A stretch of DNA of 64,000 nucleotides from NCBI GenBank assembly GCA_008682415.1, contig VANK01000014.1, positions 1 through 64,000 on the forward strand, in the 5' to 3' direction. Shown here in pieces: positions 1-9,096 of this stretch (its first letter is position 1; each line of letters starts with the position of its first letter). The notes under the pieces were generated by a model that did not search any database, was not told the origin of the DNA, and worked only from the letters and a program-made list of their open reading frames with translations. The stretch is from Acidobacteria bacterium AB60. GTDB taxonomy: Bacteria > Acidobacteriota > Terriglobia > Terriglobales > Acidobacteriaceae. The position numbers and the translations under genes are program-made.

Positions 1-33
1 ACAGGGGGTGGGACGAGGGGGTGGGATGGGGTT

Positions 34-82
34 CGTGCTGTCCCGCCCTTGCGACAGGAAAAAGTCGCAAGGACGGGGCACG
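34..82. repeat. Long imperfect inverted repeat beside a G-rich tract
   Basis: The arms CGTGC...CTTGCGAC (34-54) and GTCGCAAG...GCACG (63-82) pair almost throughout; the left arm has a three-base bulge and the loop is AGGAAAAA. A short T run follows at 87-90. Bases 4-30 just before it are almost all G, with two copies of GGGGGTGGGA. The hairpin lies downstream of the minus-strand ribBA stop at 182. It could be a terminator, or a REP-like dispersed palindrome. The sequence alone does not decide between them. Confidence 0.5.
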
Positions 83-181
83 GAGCTTTTGTTGTTGAAC
101 CGGGCCGGATAACGATAGGTTCGTGCGGCACGGGGAGTGTGGTGCAGGGCGAGGGGGATTTTGGTGGGTGACCCTCTGCGG

Positions 182-1480
<1,299 letters not shown>

Positions 1481-1568
1481 GTCCGGGACTATTGTCTCGC
1501 AAGGAGCGACACAGGGCAAAGATGCTGGATGGGAGTGAAACGGTCCAAATTCAAGTGGTTGGAGAAAG

Positions 1569-1597
1569 CAAAAGCGCCGCACGCGGCGGCGCTTTTG
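1569..1597 (-). terminator. Intrinsic terminator-like hairpin between the 75-residue gene and ribBA
   Basis: CAAAAGCGCCGC (1569-1580) and GCGGCGCTTTTG (1586-1597) form a perfect 12-bp stem with a 5-base loop. The four A/T pairs at the base give a short T run in either direction. It lies 22 bases after the stop of the 75-residue minus-strand gene and 88 bases before the ribBA start, so ribBA is probably transcribed separately. Confidence 0.65.
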
Positions 1598-1619
1598 GCA
1601 AAGGGGACCGATTTAGGGC

Positions 1620-1847
1620 CTACAACGTGGACTCGATCTCAAAGCCCCAGGCTTCCAGGAGGGCTTCGGGGATGTACTTGGAGTTCTTGTTGCGGCGAGC
1701 CCACTCCCTGAGGCGGGTCGACCGAATGTACTGGTCAGGTGTGAGCTTGAACTCCTTCACGATCTGCTCGAAGGAGGTCACGGTGGGCACAACCGGGCCG
1801 ATGGGCTCCGGCTTGCCCCAATTCGGGTTTCCACGACGCTTTGCCAT
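1620..1847 (-). CDS. Small conserved-looking protein of unknown function, 75 residues
   Basis: The protein begins MAKRRGNPNWGKP and is basic and proline-rich for about 20 residues. The predicted helical part that follows contains TSFEQIVKEFKLTPDQYI and LREWARRNKNSKYIPEALL. The tyrosine, tryptophan and basic residues of this part resemble a small nucleic-acid-binding or adaptor protein, but no family is recognised. There is no signal peptide or membrane segment. It is followed by a strong hairpin, so it is probably monocistronic. The ATG at 1847 is preferred to longer overlapping frames because its composition is protein-like and it ends just before the terminator. Function unknown. Confidence 0.65.
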   Translation of the reverse strand: MAKRRGNPNWGKPEPIGPVVPTVTSFEQIVKEFKLTPDQYIRSTRLREWARRNKNSKYIPEALLEAWGFEIESTL

Positions 1848-2124
1848 TGGGTGTCCTTAGAAAGGGTAGATTTGCTGCAACCTCGGACGCGCTCTTGGGG
1901 ATCACTGCATTCTGGGTCCTGAGGCACTCGTTCACTGCATTCTTATTTTAGGGAGATTTTCTTCAAAAATCAACAGCATAAGCGTCTTAAAGGGCGCAAC
2001 TTCCGGTGCCGGGCGGCGGGAAGTTCAAAGCAGACAATCGTTTGCGGATTCATAGACTTAGCGCAAAGAGCGCGGGGAGAAAACCGGATTTGGCGAGTTG
2101 GTAAACAGCCAGCGAAGTGGGACG

Positions 2125-2730
2125 ATGAGTGTTATGACGACAATCAGGCGGGCGGCGGGGCTGGCGATGTTTCTGTTGGGGGTGGCGCCGGGAGTGCAGG
2201 GCGTGGAGCTGAGGGTGAGCCGCCAGGCATTGCAGCGCACGCTGGAGCGGCAGCTGTTCACGGGGCCAGAGGGGCGGTACTACCTGAAGGGATCGCCGCG
2301 GACGGGATGTTCGGTGTACGCGGAGGATCCGGAGGTGCGGTTTGAGCAGGACCGGATCGTGGTGCGGGTGAAGACGCACGCGAAGCTGGGGACGAGCGTG
2401 CACGGCGCGTGCCTGGGGATCACGCTGGCGCCGGTCTCCGAGGTGTCATTGGCTCCGGAGGGCGAGGGCGAGACACTGGGGTTCCGGGATGCGCGGCTGG
2501 AGCGGATCAGCGAGCAGAAGGAGCTGAACTTTTTGCTGGGGCCGTTCTTGAGCCGGACGGTTCCGAGCAGCATGAAGGTGAATGCGGCGGAGCTGCTGCG
2601 GAAGGCGCTGGAGGGGTCGACGGCGACGTCGGGGTACAAGGTGACTCTGGACCGGCTGAAGATTCACTCGATTCAGATCCAGGGGGATGATGTGGTGGTG
2701 GATGCGGATGGGGATCTGAGCGTGAAGTGA
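2125..2730 (+). CDS. Secreted protein of unknown function (201 residues)
   Basis: It starts MSVMTTIRRAAGLAMFLL, a typical Sec signal peptide with cleavage near VQGVE. The mature part is a mixed alpha/beta protein of about 175 residues with two cysteines (in RTGCSVYA and HGACLGI) that could form a disulfide. The segments VELRVSRQALQRTLERQLF near the mature N terminus and DVVVDADGDLSVK at the C terminus recall periplasmic lipid-binding-like DUF1439/SRPBCC-type proteins. That resemblance is weak and is only a suggestion. A TTG at 2098 would add nine residues before the signal peptide, so the ATG at 2125 (or 2134) is preferred. It stands alone and is followed by a heptamer repeat. Confidence 0.6.
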   Translation: MSVMTTIRRAAGLAMFLLGVAPGVQGVELRVSRQALQRTLERQLFTGPEGRYYLKGSPRTGCSVYAEDPEVRFEQDRIVVRVKTHAKLGTSVHGACLGITLAPVSEVSLAPEGEGETLGFRDARLERISEQKELNFLLGPFLSRTVPSSMKVNAAELLRKALEGSTATSGYKVTLDRLKIHSIQIQGDDVVVDADGDLSVK

Positions 2731-2736
2731 AAAAGA

Positions 2737-2820
2737 CAGTGAACAGTGGTCAGTGATCAGTGATCAGTGGTCAGTGGTCAGTGGTCAGTGGTCAGTGGTC
2801 AGTGAATAGTGATCAGTGGC
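2737..2820. repeat. Heptanucleotide tandem repeat, about 12 units of CAGTGGT
   Basis: Consecutive 7-base units run from 2737 to 2820: CAGTGAA, CAGTGGT, CAGTGAT twice, CAGTGGT five times, CAGTGAA, TAGTGAT and CAGTGGC. The central five are identical and the edges have diverged at positions 5-7. The array fills the gap between the secreted-protein gene and the GH92 gene and is not coding in any sensible frame. It is a short tandem repeat of the kind that changes copy number by slippage. Confidence 0.9.
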
Positions 2821-2898
2821 GGGGCGGCGTTGCGTTGACAGGGGGCGGGGGGCGGCAATAGTGTCGGGGGTCGTTTGGTTTGGTGGAAGGGGTGGGGG

Positions 2899-5157
2899 AT
2901 GCGTGCTCGTCTTTGCTTGGTGATGGTGCTGGCTGCTGCGCTGGTTGCGCCGGTGTCGGCGCAAAAGGCGCCGTATGATGCGGTGAATCCGCTGATTGGG
3001 ACGGCGGGAGGCGGGAACACGTTTCCGGGGGCGACGCTGCCGTTCGGGATGGTGCAGTGGAGTCCCGACACGAATGCCGATGCCTGGTACAAGTACGACG
3101 AGGCGTCGATTCGGGGGTTCAGCCTGACGCATGTCAGCGGGGCGGGGTGTCCTCTGTATGGAGACTTTGCGGTGCTGCCGGTGGCTGGAGAGCTGGGCGC
3201 GAGTCCGGGGAAGGACTTTGGGCCGTACGCGGTGGGCTATGACCACAGCAAGGAGATTGCGCAGCCGGGGTACTACGCGGTGACGCTGGCGAATGGCGTG
3301 CGGGTGGAGGTCACGACCACGGAGCGGGCGGGGATCGCGCGGTTCACGTTTCCGGAGGGCGCGCCGGCGCGGCTGCTGGTGAATGCGGGATCGAGCGCGA
3401 ATGAGTTCATCAACGAAAAGCAGGCCGCGGATCAGTACGAGAACGCGATTGCGCTGAAGGGCGCGGACGGATTTGCGGCGTGGTCGAAGGCCGGGCACTT
3501 CTGCTCGACGGGTTCGCACTACAAGATCTACGCGGCGGGTGCGTTCGACAAGGCGTTTCACGCATCTGCGTTGTGGCAGGACGATGCGGTGATGCAGGGG
3601 GCGAAGTCGGCGCAGGGAAAGCATAGCGGTGCGTGGCTGGACTTCGGCAAAGAGCGCGTGGTGCAGCTGAAGGTGGGGATCTCGTTTGTAAGCGAGGAGT
3701 CGGCCCGCGCCAATGCGACGAAGGAGCTGCCGGGGTGGGACTTCGAGCAGGTGCATGGGGCGGCGAAGGCAGTGTGGACGGAGCTGCTGGGACGGTTCGC
3801 GACCGAGGGCGGGACGGAGGAGCAGCGGACGTTGTTCTACACGGCGGTGTATCACTCGTTTCTGTCGCCGAACCTGTTCAGCGATGAGGACGGCCGGTAT
3901 ATGGGGTTCGATAACACGGTACACACGCTGGTGGCGGGACAGCATGCGCAGTACGCGAACTTCTCCGATTGGGATATCTATCGCAACACGGTGCAACTGC
4001 AGGCGCTGTTCTTTCCCGAGGCGGCGAGCGACATGATGCAGTCGCTGGTGAATGATGCGGAGCAGGGCGGGCAGCTTCCGCGATGGGAGGCGGCCAACGA
4101 TGTGACGTACGTGATGAGCGGGGATTCGCCGGTGCCGGTGATTGCGTCGTCGTATGCATTCGGGGCGCGGCACTTCGATGCAGAGACAGCGCTGAAGTGG
4201 ATGGTGAAGGCGGCGACGGAGACGGCGAACAATCGCGAGCGGCCGTTTGTGGCGGAGTATCTGAAGCTTGGGTATGTGCCGAGCGATGAAGATGCGAGTT
4301 CGGCGTCGCGCACACTGGAGTATGCGAGCGACGATTTTGCGATTGCGGAGTTTGCCAAGGCGCTGGGGCATGCGGATATCGCAGCGAAGTTTCTGAAGCA
4401 GTCAGAGAACTGGAAGAACCTGCTCGATCCGGAGACGAAGTGGATCCGGCCGCGCAACAAGGATGGATCGTGGGTGCAGGGGTTCGACGCGGAGCGTTCG
4501 CTGCCGAAGCGGGGGAATGTTCCGGTGCCGACGGATCAGCTGGGGTTTGAAGAGGGGAACACGTATCAGTACTCGTTCATGGTTCCGTTCGACTACCCTG
4601 CCCTGTTCGCGGCGATGGGCGGCGAGGAGGAGGCGAGCAAGCGACTGGATCACTTTTTTGTGAAGCTGCGGTGCTGGGGCGAGCCCTGTTACAACATCGA
4701 GAACGAGCCGGATTTTGTGGTGCCGTATGCCTACGTGTTTGCGGGACAGCCGTGGAAGACGCAGGAGGTGGTGACGCGCATTGGGAAGACCACGTTCCAG
4801 GCGAAGCCGGATGGGATTCCGGGGAACGACGATCTGGGGGCGACGTCGGGCGTGTACCTGTGGAATGCGCTGGGGATGTATCCGGCGGTGCCGGGCGTGG
4901 GGGCCGTGGTGCTGGGGACGCCGCTGTTTGCGAAGGCGACGCTGGGGCTCTCGGGCGGGCGGACGCTGGAGATTTCGCGCAGCGGGGACGGCATCTATGT
5001 GAAGAACGTGACGCTTGACGGAAAGGCGTATGCGACGGACTGGCTGCCGGTGGCGAAGCTTCAACCGGGGAGAAACCGGCTGGAGTTCACGACGCAGGCG
5101 GAGCCGGATACGACGCGCGCGACGAAGGCGGCGGATCTGCCACCTTCGCTGCGGTGA
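2899..5157 (+). CDS. GH92 family alpha-mannosidase, secreted
   Basis: A 752-residue exo-acting alpha-mannosidase. The start MRARLCLVMVLAAALVAPVSAQ is a Sec signal peptide; an upstream in-frame TTG at 2875 only adds a poor leader, and a G-rich ribosome site precedes 2899. Family hallmarks are VNPLIGT and GNTFPGATLPFGM at the N terminus, GNTYQYSFMVPFD (about 551-563, region of the catalytic acid) and GIPGNDDLGATSG (about 640, with the paired aspartates typical of the base). GH92 enzymes are calcium-dependent and remove alpha-1,2-, -1,3- or -1,4-linked mannose; the linkage cannot be read here. Length is normal. It is convergent with the next gene, with an 11-base gap, and is not in an operon. 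Confidence 0.92.
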   Translation: MRARLCLVMVLAAALVAPVSAQKAPYDAVNPLIGTAGGGNTFPGATLPFGMVQWSPDTNADAWYKYDEASIRGFSLTHVSGAGCPLYGDFAVLPVAGELGASPGKDFGPYAVGYDHSKEIAQPGYYAVTLANGVRVEVTTTERAGIARFTFPEGAPARLLVNAGSSANEFINEKQAADQYENAIALKGADGFAAWSKAGHFCSTGSHYKIYAAGAFDKAFHASALWQDDAVMQGAKSAQGKHSGAWLDFGKERVVQLKVGISFVSEESARANATKELPGWDFEQVHGAAKAVWTELLGRFATEGGTEEQRTLFYTAVYHSFLSPNLFSDEDGRYMGFDNTVHTLVAGQHAQYANFSDWDIYRNTVQLQALFFPEAASDMMQSLVNDAEQGGQLPRWEAANDVTYVMSGDSPVPVIASSYAFGARHFDAETALKWMVKAATETANNRERPFVAEYLKLGYVPSDEDASSASRTLEYASDDFAIAEFAKALGHADIAAKFLKQSENWKNLLDPETKWIRPRNKDGSWVQGFDAERSLPKRGNVPVPTDQLGFEEGNTYQYSFMVPFDYPALFAAMGGEEEASKRLDHFFVKLRCWGEPCYNIENEPDFVVPYAYVFAGQPWKTQEVVTRIGKTTFQAKPDGIPGNDDLGATSGVYLWNALGMYPAVPGVGAVVLGTPLFAKATLGLSGGRTLEISRSGDGIYVKNVTLDGKAYATDWLPVAKLQPGRNRLEFTTQAEPDTTRATKAADLPPSLR

Positions 5158-5168
5158 GGCTAGGGTTG

Positions 5169-7283
5169 TTACTGGCCTTTGCCGGGCTGTGACGGCGAGA
5201 CGACAAGCTGCTGCTGGTCTGCGGCGATGACCTTCTGATAGAAGTCGCGCGGAGGCGTGTACTCCTTCGCGTCGAGCATGGTGAAGCCGCGGGCGATGAT
5301 ACGGGCGGTGGTGACGGAGTTTGAATCTGCCTTGGAACGCAACTGGTAGGCGGCGTTCTCTTCCCATTTGAAGACGGTGTCGTCGGGCTTGGATTCGAGG
5401 GCGAAGCCGGCGGGCAGGATATAGGTGATCTGCTCCTGGTCCTGCGCGGGATAGAGCAGGTCGATGGGCAGGGAGCGGTGTTCTTCGGCGGGAAAGGGAT
5501 TGGTCTCGCCGGTCTCGAAGAAGAGGCGGGGGAGGATGAGGCGGCCGGCGGTGGCGGCGAGGGTGCCGGAGACGGGGACGATAGCAACGAGCTGTTTGGC
5601 GGGGTCGTCGAGGTTGGCGACGCGTTCGACCTGGGCGGAGAAGCCGGCCGGCACCTCGGCGGCGATCATCTGGTTGAGCTCGGCCTTGAGGGCCTCGGGA
5701 CCGGAGAGGAGAGCTCGCTGGCGGAGGCGGATGGCCTGCTGGCCGGTGAATCCGACCTTGAGGGCTCCGGAGACGGCGCCTGTTGGAGTGACGGTGAGGG
5801 TGCCGACGCGGACGGTGGTGTTGTCCTTGTTGTCCTGGAGCGGGGTGATGACGGATTCGACTTTGCCGTTGGTCATGGCAATGCCGGCTGCTCCGGCGTG
5901 CGACCAGTAGAGGGTTTGAAAGGGCGCGGTTTTGACGCCGGGGTCGAGGACGATCTCCTTGTCATCAAGGGTGAGTGCGATGACGACGGCATCGAGCTGA
6001 TCGGTGTTGAGGAAGTTGGGGTCGAAGAGGCCGCGCTCGCGGGTGGAGATGCGCTCCGGGCGGGCGGGGAGGCCGGCGGCGCGGGCGAGAGCGAGGTAGA
6101 GGAAGGTGATCTCCTTGCCGGTGCCTTTCTTGTCCTGCAGAACGAGTTCGACGCTGCCGCGGGGGATGAGGCCGGTGGTGCTGGTGCGGCCGATGTCGGT
6201 GTTGTCGATCTTCTGGACGAGGGCATAGAGCTTTCTGGCTTTGTCGAGGGGCGTGTCGGAGGGGGAGCAGGATTCGGCGACGGCCTGGTGGAGGAGCGGG
6301 GTGGGCGCGGTGTACTGATTCACGTCGCGGGTCCAGGCGCTCATTTCCTTCTGCCAGAACTCCTTCTGATCGGGGGTGTAGATGTAGTTGAAGGCGACGC
6401 GGTAGACCTGCGAGGCGAGGGGCGGCGCATGGAGCTCGTTGGGGATGGCGGGAATGTCGGTGAGGTCGAGCTGCCACTGGTTGAGGGCGTCCTGCTTGAC
6501 GGACTTGCCGGGAGGCAGGACCGCGGTGACGCGGATGTCGGTCATGATTTCGCCGTTTGCGCCGAGGATGGCGCTGTTGCTGAGGCCGGCGCCGCCGCGG
6601 GTGCGTTCGGGGGAAAACTGCTCGGCGGGGATGAAGAGGTAATGAGCGCGATGGACGAACCACGGCTGCTGGACGATCCACTCGGGGGCCCCGAGGAAGC
6701 GGTCGTAACGGACTTGATAGCGGTACTCGAGGATGCTTCCGACCTCGACGGCGGGCATGTTGAAGGTCATCTCGTGGGTGGCGGAGCCGGCGTGACTCTC
6801 CTTGAGGAGATCGGCGGGGGCGCCGGCGAGCGGGGTGATGGTTCCGTCGGGGTGTATGGTGCGGCCCTCGATGGCGGCGACTTCGATGCGGCCGGCGTAG
6901 GAACCGGTGTCGAAGGGGCGGTCCTCGCCGGAGTGATTGATGTCGGGCGCGTCCCAGTGATTGGCGGTACCGGAGGCCATGCGGCTGGAGTTGGTTCCGG
7001 CGGCGTTGAAGACGAGGTGCTTCTGGTAGGTGATGTGCACAGTGGCCGCATCTTTGCCGGCTTCCGTGAGGATCTTGATGCGGGTGTAGACGGTGCGGAA
7101 GTGGTGCGGGTCGTCGTCCTTCTCTTCGTGGTAGAGGACGACGGCCGGGGCGCCCGGGGCCTTGGGGTCGGAGGTCATCTCCAACTCTTGTTTGGAGGGA
7201 GGAGCGAACTGAGCGTGAAGGGCGGGGGGAAGGATGGAACCAAGGATGAGGACGGGAACACAGACAGCAGGAAGGGACCGCAT
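5169..7283 (-). CDS. DUF3857 domain protein with a cysteine-less transglutaminase-like domain, exported
   Basis: A 704-residue protein with a signal peptide (MRSLPAVCVPVLILGSILPP, cleavage near LHAQ). Residues about 50-300 match DUF3857, with HFRTVYTRIKILTEAGKDAA and the LEYRYQVRYD strand. Residues about 340-450 match a transglutaminase-like fold (KARKLYALVQKI, then KKGTGKEITFLYLALARAAG at 385-404). In active members this segment carries a cysteine before the K-D/E pair; here glycine 389 occupies that place. The usual histidine is also not apparent (TDQLDAVVIAL), while the aspartate in IVLDPGV remains. It is therefore probably a non-catalytic binding or scaffold protein in the periplasm. Substrate unknown. 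It is divergent from the TPR gene, with 147 bases between starts. Confidence 0.85.
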   Translation of the reverse strand: MRSLPAVCVPVLILGSILPPALHAQFAPPSKQELEMTSDPKAPGAPAVVLYHEEKDDDPHHFRTVYTRIKILTEAGKDAATVHITYQKHLVFNAAGTNSSRMASGTANHWDAPDINHSGEDRPFDTGSYAGRIEVAAIEGRTIHPDGTITPLAGAPADLLKESHAGSATHEMTFNMPAVEVGSILEYRYQVRYDRFLGAPEWIVQQPWFVHRAHYLFIPAEQFSPERTRGGAGLSNSAILGANGEIMTDIRVTAVLPPGKSVKQDALNQWQLDLTDIPAIPNELHAPPLASQVYRVAFNYIYTPDQKEFWQKEMSAWTRDVNQYTAPTPLLHQAVAESCSPSDTPLDKARKLYALVQKIDNTDIGRTSTTGLIPRGSVELVLQDKKGTGKEITFLYLALARAAGLPARPERISTRERGLFDPNFLNTDQLDAVVIALTLDDKEIVLDPGVKTAPFQTLYWSHAGAAGIAMTNGKVESVITPLQDNKDNTTVRVGTLTVTPTGAVSGALKVGFTGQQAIRLRQRALLSGPEALKAELNQMIAAEVPAGFSAQVERVANLDDPAKQLVAIVPVSGTLAATAGRLILPRLFFETGETNPFPAEEHRSLPIDLLYPAQDQEQITYILPAGFALESKPDDTVFKWEENAAYQLRSKADSNSVTTARIIARGFTMLDAKEYTPPRDFYQKVIAADQQQLVVSPSQPGKGQ

Positions 7284-7430
7284 CGAACGTCTCCAGGGGC
7301 AGTATGTAAGGGTGTATCGCGAGAAGAGCTGATCTCAGTCGAAGTACCAGTGCGATTTTAACCGCCGCCGCGGGCCGGAGCGGGCCATGGAAAATTGCGG
7401 GCATTGTATGCTTGCTGGTGGAGATGGTGG

Positions 7431-9056
7431 ATGGGGATGGTGCGCGGACCTGGGGCCAACGGGCTTCTATTGTCAGCCTTGTTGGGGATCGGGGGAACGG
7501 CGCACGCCGCGTGCAGCGGGCCTGCGGCGCTGACAGTGCAGATGCGGGCGCATCCGACCGCCGAGAACGCTGCCAAGCTGGGCGGCTGGTATACGGATCA
7601 CGGACAGTTTGATTGCGCGGCGGAGACGCTGCGGGAGGCGCTGAAGTCCACGCCGAAGTCGGCGCGTTTGCACTGGCTGCTGGGGATGGCCCTGGCGGAG
7701 GGCAACCATGCTGAGGATGGGATCAGCGAGTTGCAAAAGGCCGCAGAGCTGACGCCCGGAGAGGCGGAGCCGCGCCTGCTTTTGGCGTCGGTGTACGAGA
7801 AGGCGGGCCGGCACGCGGAGGCGGAGGCGCAGTGGCGGCAGGCGCTGCGGGCGGATCCCAAGTCAGAGCTTGGGCTGGAGGGCCTGGCGGCAAACCTGAT
7901 TGCGCGGGAGGACTACGCGGGGGCGGCGAAACTGCTGAAGAATGCGCCACGCACGGAGAGGCTGACGATCAAACTGGCGCAGGCGCTTGGATTGATGAAC
8001 GACCTGGAGGATGCGTCGGCGGTTCTGCACGAGGCGATGCAGGCGCATCCCGGTTCCGCGGGGCTGGCCGACGCGATGACGGTGGTGCTGGTGAAGCAGC
8101 ATCGCTACCAGGAGGCGATCGAGCTGCTGGACAAGCGCGTGGCGGCGCATCCCGGGGACCAGGAGGCGCAGGTGCAGCTGTTGCGGCTGCTGGTGTTGAG
8201 CAATCACATGAGCGAGGCGCGTCCCTTGGCGCCGAAGCTGCTGGCGCTGCGGCCAAAGGATCCCGAAGTGCTGTACCTGAATGGGATCGTGCTGCGTTCG
8301 GCGGGGGAGTATGCGCAGGCGAAGGCGCTTCTGGAGCGAGCGGTGGCGCTGCAGCCGGACTTTTACAACTCGCGCTACAACCTGGGGATGGTGCTGGTGT
8401 TCCTGCGTGAGTGGGCGAGCGCGAAGGAGCAGCTGGAGAAGGCGATTGCGCTGGGCGCGACGCAGCCGGAGGCGCACTTTGAGCTGGCGAAGGCTCTGCG
8501 GGGACTGGGGGAGACCGACCAGGCTGCCGAGGAGATGAAGAAGTACCAGCAGGGCAAGAAGGAAGAGGAGACGCGGCTGGAGGCGAACGACGCGGCTTCG
8601 CAGGGAGACAAGGAACTGGACGAGGGAAAGGTGCAGGAGGCGCTGACGCACTATCGCGAGGCTGCGGAGGAGGAGCCGGGCAATGCTAGCTACCACTATC
8701 GGCTGGCGATGGCGATGGAGCGCGCAGGCGATGGCGGAGGAGAGCGCGAGCAACTGGAGAAGGCGGTGGCGCTTGATCCCAAGCTGGCGGGTGCGCAGAA
8801 CGCGCTGGGCTACCTGATGAGCCGCGGAGGCGAGGTGGATGGCGCCGTGCAGCACTTCCGGATGGCGGTGGAGGCCGCTCCCGGTTGGACGGAGGCATGG
8901 ATCAACCTGGCGGCGGAGCTGGCGGTGGGCTCGCACTACGCGGAGGCGCGGGAGGCTGTGGGCAAGGCTCTGGAGCTGGATCCTGCGAACGCCCAGGCGA
9001 AGGAATTGCGGGACCAGTTGGCGCGGGATCCAGCGGCGGGGCAGAATCATCCGTGA
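7431..9056 (+). CDS. Secreted TPR-repeat protein
   Basis: A 541-residue protein that starts MGMVRGPGANGLLLSALLGI, a signal peptide ending near THAACS. Almost all the rest is tetratricopeptide repeats: about 12 units with A-x-x-x-L-E-K-A-x-x-L-x-P spacing, for example REALKSTPKSARLHWLLGMA and LERAVALQPDFYNSRYNLGM. A GGAG-rich site lies before the ATG at 7431; the open frame reaches back to a TTG at 7395 without support. Its stop is 40 bases before the CRTAC1 gene start, so the two are likely co-transcribed. TPR proteins of this type are periplasmic or outer-membrane scaffolds. No enzymatic domain is seen. Confidence 0.85.
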   Translation: MGMVRGPGANGLLLSALLGIGGTAHAACSGPAALTVQMRAHPTAENAAKLGGWYTDHGQFDCAAETLREALKSTPKSARLHWLLGMALAEGNHAEDGISELQKAAELTPGEAEPRLLLASVYEKAGRHAEAEAQWRQALRADPKSELGLEGLAANLIAREDYAGAAKLLKNAPRTERLTIKLAQALGLMNDLEDASAVLHEAMQAHPGSAGLADAMTVVLVKQHRYQEAIELLDKRVAAHPGDQEAQVQLLRLLVLSNHMSEARPLAPKLLALRPKDPEVLYLNGIVLRSAGEYAQAKALLERAVALQPDFYNSRYNLGMVLVFLREWASAKEQLEKAIALGATQPEAHFELAKALRGLGETDQAAEEMKKYQQGKKEEETRLEANDAASQGDKELDEGKVQEALTHYREAAEEEPGNASYHYRLAMAMERAGDGGGEREQLEKAVALDPKLAGAQNALGYLMSRGGEVDGAVQHFRMAVEAAPGWTEAWINLAAELAVGSHYAEAREAVGKALELDPANAQAKELRDQLARDPAAGQNHP

Positions 9057-9096
9057 AACGACGGATCGAGCAGGCAGGAGCATTGACGTTCGCACC

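Noticed and set aside
1481-1620. FMN riboswitch in front of ribBA
   Set aside because: I looked for the conserved RFN-element boxes in this short leader and did not see them; a plain terminator hairpin is present instead.
2737-2820. CRISPR array
   Set aside because: Units are 7 bases with no spacers and there are no cas genes; it is a simple tandem repeat.
2785-4371. A 528-codon minus-strand frame opposite GH92
   Set aside because: Arginine-rich low-complexity translation, fully inside a gene with strong GH92 motifs.
5478-7361. A 627-codon plus-strand frame opposite the DUF3857 gene
   Set aside because: Glycine/aspartate-rich shadow; the minus-strand protein has a signal peptide and recognisable domains.
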